From: Alphaproteobacteria bacterium
Lineage (GTDB): Bacteria; Pseudomonadota; Alphaproteobacteria; Sphingomonadales; Emcibacteraceae
Direction: 5' to 3'
Assembly (NCBI GenBank): GCA_002401455.1
Contig: NVTE01000007.1
Location: forward strand, 22,721 to 86,720
DNA: 64,000 bases
Below the pieces are notes generated by a model, which ran no database searches, had not been told where the DNA came from, and saw only the letters and a program-made list of their open reading frames with translations. This document shows positions 62,770 to 64,000 of this stretch, one piece after another; the first letter of the stretch is position 1, and each line of letters begins with the position of its first letter. Both the position numbers and the translations under genes were made by a program.

Positions 62770-62822
62770 TTCAGGCATCCCTATGGTGATGAAAAGGGAA
62801 CCCGGCACCCGCCAATATAATC

Positions 62823-63086
62823 TTAGGTTCCTCTCATTGAATTTGCCGGGCCCCATTCAGAGCAAGAGCGATGTCGACGCAGGTTAATACCCGCCGCCTC
62901 AATTTTTTTCAGGGCACCCTCCCTATCCTGTTGCCAACCGCATAACAACCCATGCCGTATCTTTACCAAGAAAGAGGACGCCAGTTGCATATCAGAATAC
63001 TTCCGTTGCAGAACGCCTATATGAGGAACAGAGGCAGAAATCAGCAATAATAATATGAAATAGTCTGATAAAGTCAACGCCATCAA
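62823..63086 (-). CDS. doubtful hypothetical protein
   Basis: An 87-residue frame with a hydrophobic N-terminus (LTLSDYFILLLLISASVPHIGVL) and no similarity I can recognise. It lacks a ribosome-binding site. It occupies the otherwise empty 354-bp gap (62770-63123) between the ECF pair and a TetR gene, where I see nothing else apart from a GGAACC/GGTTCC inverted repeat near 62800-62838. Confidence 0.2.
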   Translation of the reverse strand: MMALTLSDYFILLLLISASVPHIGVLQRKYSDMQLASSFLVKIRHGLLCGWQQDREGALKKIEAAGINLRRHRSCSEWGPANSMRGT

Positions 63087-63123
63087 GAAAGTCCGTAAGT
63101 TAGTAACGAGTAACTAACTTAAC

Positions 63124-63732
63124 TTATAGCTTCTCTTGATCGGGATTGTCAAGCGCCCCTAATACCAACGGTAACAAAGATTGTGCTTCGTCTTGTATAT
63201 CAAACTTAAAATCATGTACTGACCAGCGTACAATGATCCCTTGTATCGTACTGACAACAAGGCGTGCGGCAACATCTGGATCGATGTCTTGCCTGAATTG
63301 CCCACATTGAACCCCCTCTTCAATCACCTGGGAAATTTTCTGAATATACAGGGTCATTATTTTTTGAACCACCAACTTCAGTTTTTTGGGCCCCTTATAA
63401 ACATGATTAGAAAATATTAATCGGGCGACACCCGGCCGACTTTTGATAAAGCCGATCTGAGCCGTGATAAGTTTCTCAAGTCTTGCCTTTGGCAAGTCAT
63501 TTTCATCTGACACGCTGGCTTCAAATTTGGCAAATATTTTACCTGCCACCCATTCAAAAACAGACAAAAATAAAGTATCATTATTTTTAAAATGCTTGAA
63601 TATGGCAGGCTGAGATAGGTTGAGTTTATCGGCAATCACCTGGGTTGTTAGTTTCTTAAATTTGGCATCTGCGGCGATATCCAATGTTGCCTGGATAATC
63701 TCAGATTTCCGGTCTTCATGTGACTTTCTCAT
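63124..63732 (-). CDS. TetR-family transcriptional regulator
   Basis: A 202-residue TetR regulator. The DNA-binding domain is EIIQATLDIAADAKFKKLTTQVIADKLNLSQPAIFKHFKNNDTLFLSVF; the remainder is a helical domain with IDPDVAARLVVSTIQGIIVRWSVHDF, resembling TetR_C-type ligand domains. The target is unknown; the neighbouring gene beyond the window is not seen. Confidence 0.9.
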   Translation of the reverse strand: MRKSHEDRKSEIIQATLDIAADAKFKKLTTQVIADKLNLSQPAIFKHFKNNDTLFLSVFEWVAGKIFAKFEASVSDENDLPKARLEKLITAQIGFIKSRPGVARLIFSNHVYKGPKKLKLVVQKIMTLYIQKISQVIEEGVQCGQFRQDIDPDVAARLVVSTIQGIIVRWSVHDFKFDIQDEAQSLLPLVLGALDNPDQEKL

Positions 63733-64000
63733 ATATTAGAATTTCGCTTCCCTTTGTTAACTCATCACCACCAATGAATTTCCCTAAAGTTTTTATCGTG
63801 AATATGAGTGACTGTCCAGTTGGGCCGTATTTTGCTTCCCTATTTCCTGTACGGTATGAATAGGCCCGCGTTTCTTAGCCCCCCTTTAGCTGCGATTGTT
63901 GCTACCCTTCAAAGTCACTTGTTGACAACTTACCGTTGTTACCATGCTTCCTAATTGAATTGTAGAAAAATTCAATATATCCAAAGGCATCCTTCCGATC
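63733..64000. other. non-coding window edge
   Basis: No gene is seen. TTGACA at 63922-63927 could be a -35 element, and TTGAATT (63955-63961) pairs with AATTCAA (63969-63975) across 7 bp. These may be control sequences of a gene beyond the end. Confidence 0.25.

Noticed and set aside
1-64000. CRISPR array, rRNA or prophage
   Set aside because: I saw no regularly spaced repeats, no rRNA sequence, and no phage structural, integrase or lysis genes.

Overview
The window looks like a chromosomal segment of a Gram-negative alphaproteobacterium. The evidence is the yqeY-dnaG-rpoD operon followed by a CAU tRNA, carA-carB-greA, three large TonB-dependent receptors, and LysR/TetR/LuxR regulators with typical alphaproteobacterial protein sequences. 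I cannot fix the order. Base composition is moderate, and the mix of receptors, GSTs and sulfatases would fit a marine Kordiimonadales/Emcibacterales- or sphingomonad-like organism, but that is inference.

Region 1 (1-10.5 kb) is core: a tRNA with anticodon CAU, a PspB-like small membrane protein, rpoD, dnaG and yqeY on the minus strand, then carA, carB and greA on the plus strand.

Region 2 (10.5-26.6 kb) starts at a decayed IS3-family transposase remnant and holds a probable catabolic module: a phosphofructokinase-like kinase, a ribokinase-like kinase, a CaiB-type CoA transferase, a large GH-like/SUMF1 hybrid protein, a TonB receptor, a LysR regulator, a beta-propeller/sodium-symporter fusion, a frameshifted CitE-type CoA lyase, and two divergent ADP-ribosylglycohydrolase-family enzymes. 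The combination suggests uptake and breakdown of a ribosylated compound, with ribose phosphorylated and an acid part activated as a CoA ester.

Region 3 (26.7-44.9 kb) is a sulfatase/GST module. A seven-gene minus-strand operon (arylsulfatase, DJ-1/PfpI-like, two small membrane proteins, second sulfatase, DsbA/HCCA-isomerase-like, TetR) is accompanied by three GSTs and a TonB receptor. Four copies of a 17-bp palindrome TGACATA-N3-TATGTCA sit in the three promoter regions of this module and tie it into one regulon, probably that of the embedded TetR. A TetR-MFP-RND efflux operon follows.

Region 4 (44.9-55.6 kb) begins with an IS3 orfA remnant and contains a hydantoin-type module: a MalT-like LuxR regulator, NCS1 permease, M19 dipeptidase, TonB receptor, DUF917 protein and a hydantoinase/oxoprolinase-family protein.

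Region 5 (55.6-62 kb) is flagellar: a truncated flgK, a small hook-operon protein, flgE and flgD on the minus strand, and flagellin, fliD and fliS on the plus strand. The flagellin mRNA leader carries a very stable hairpin. FlgK ends abruptly where the hydantoin module begins, and flgL is absent, so the accessory block probably disrupted the locus. The window ends with an ECF sigma factor, its small partner and a TetR regulator.
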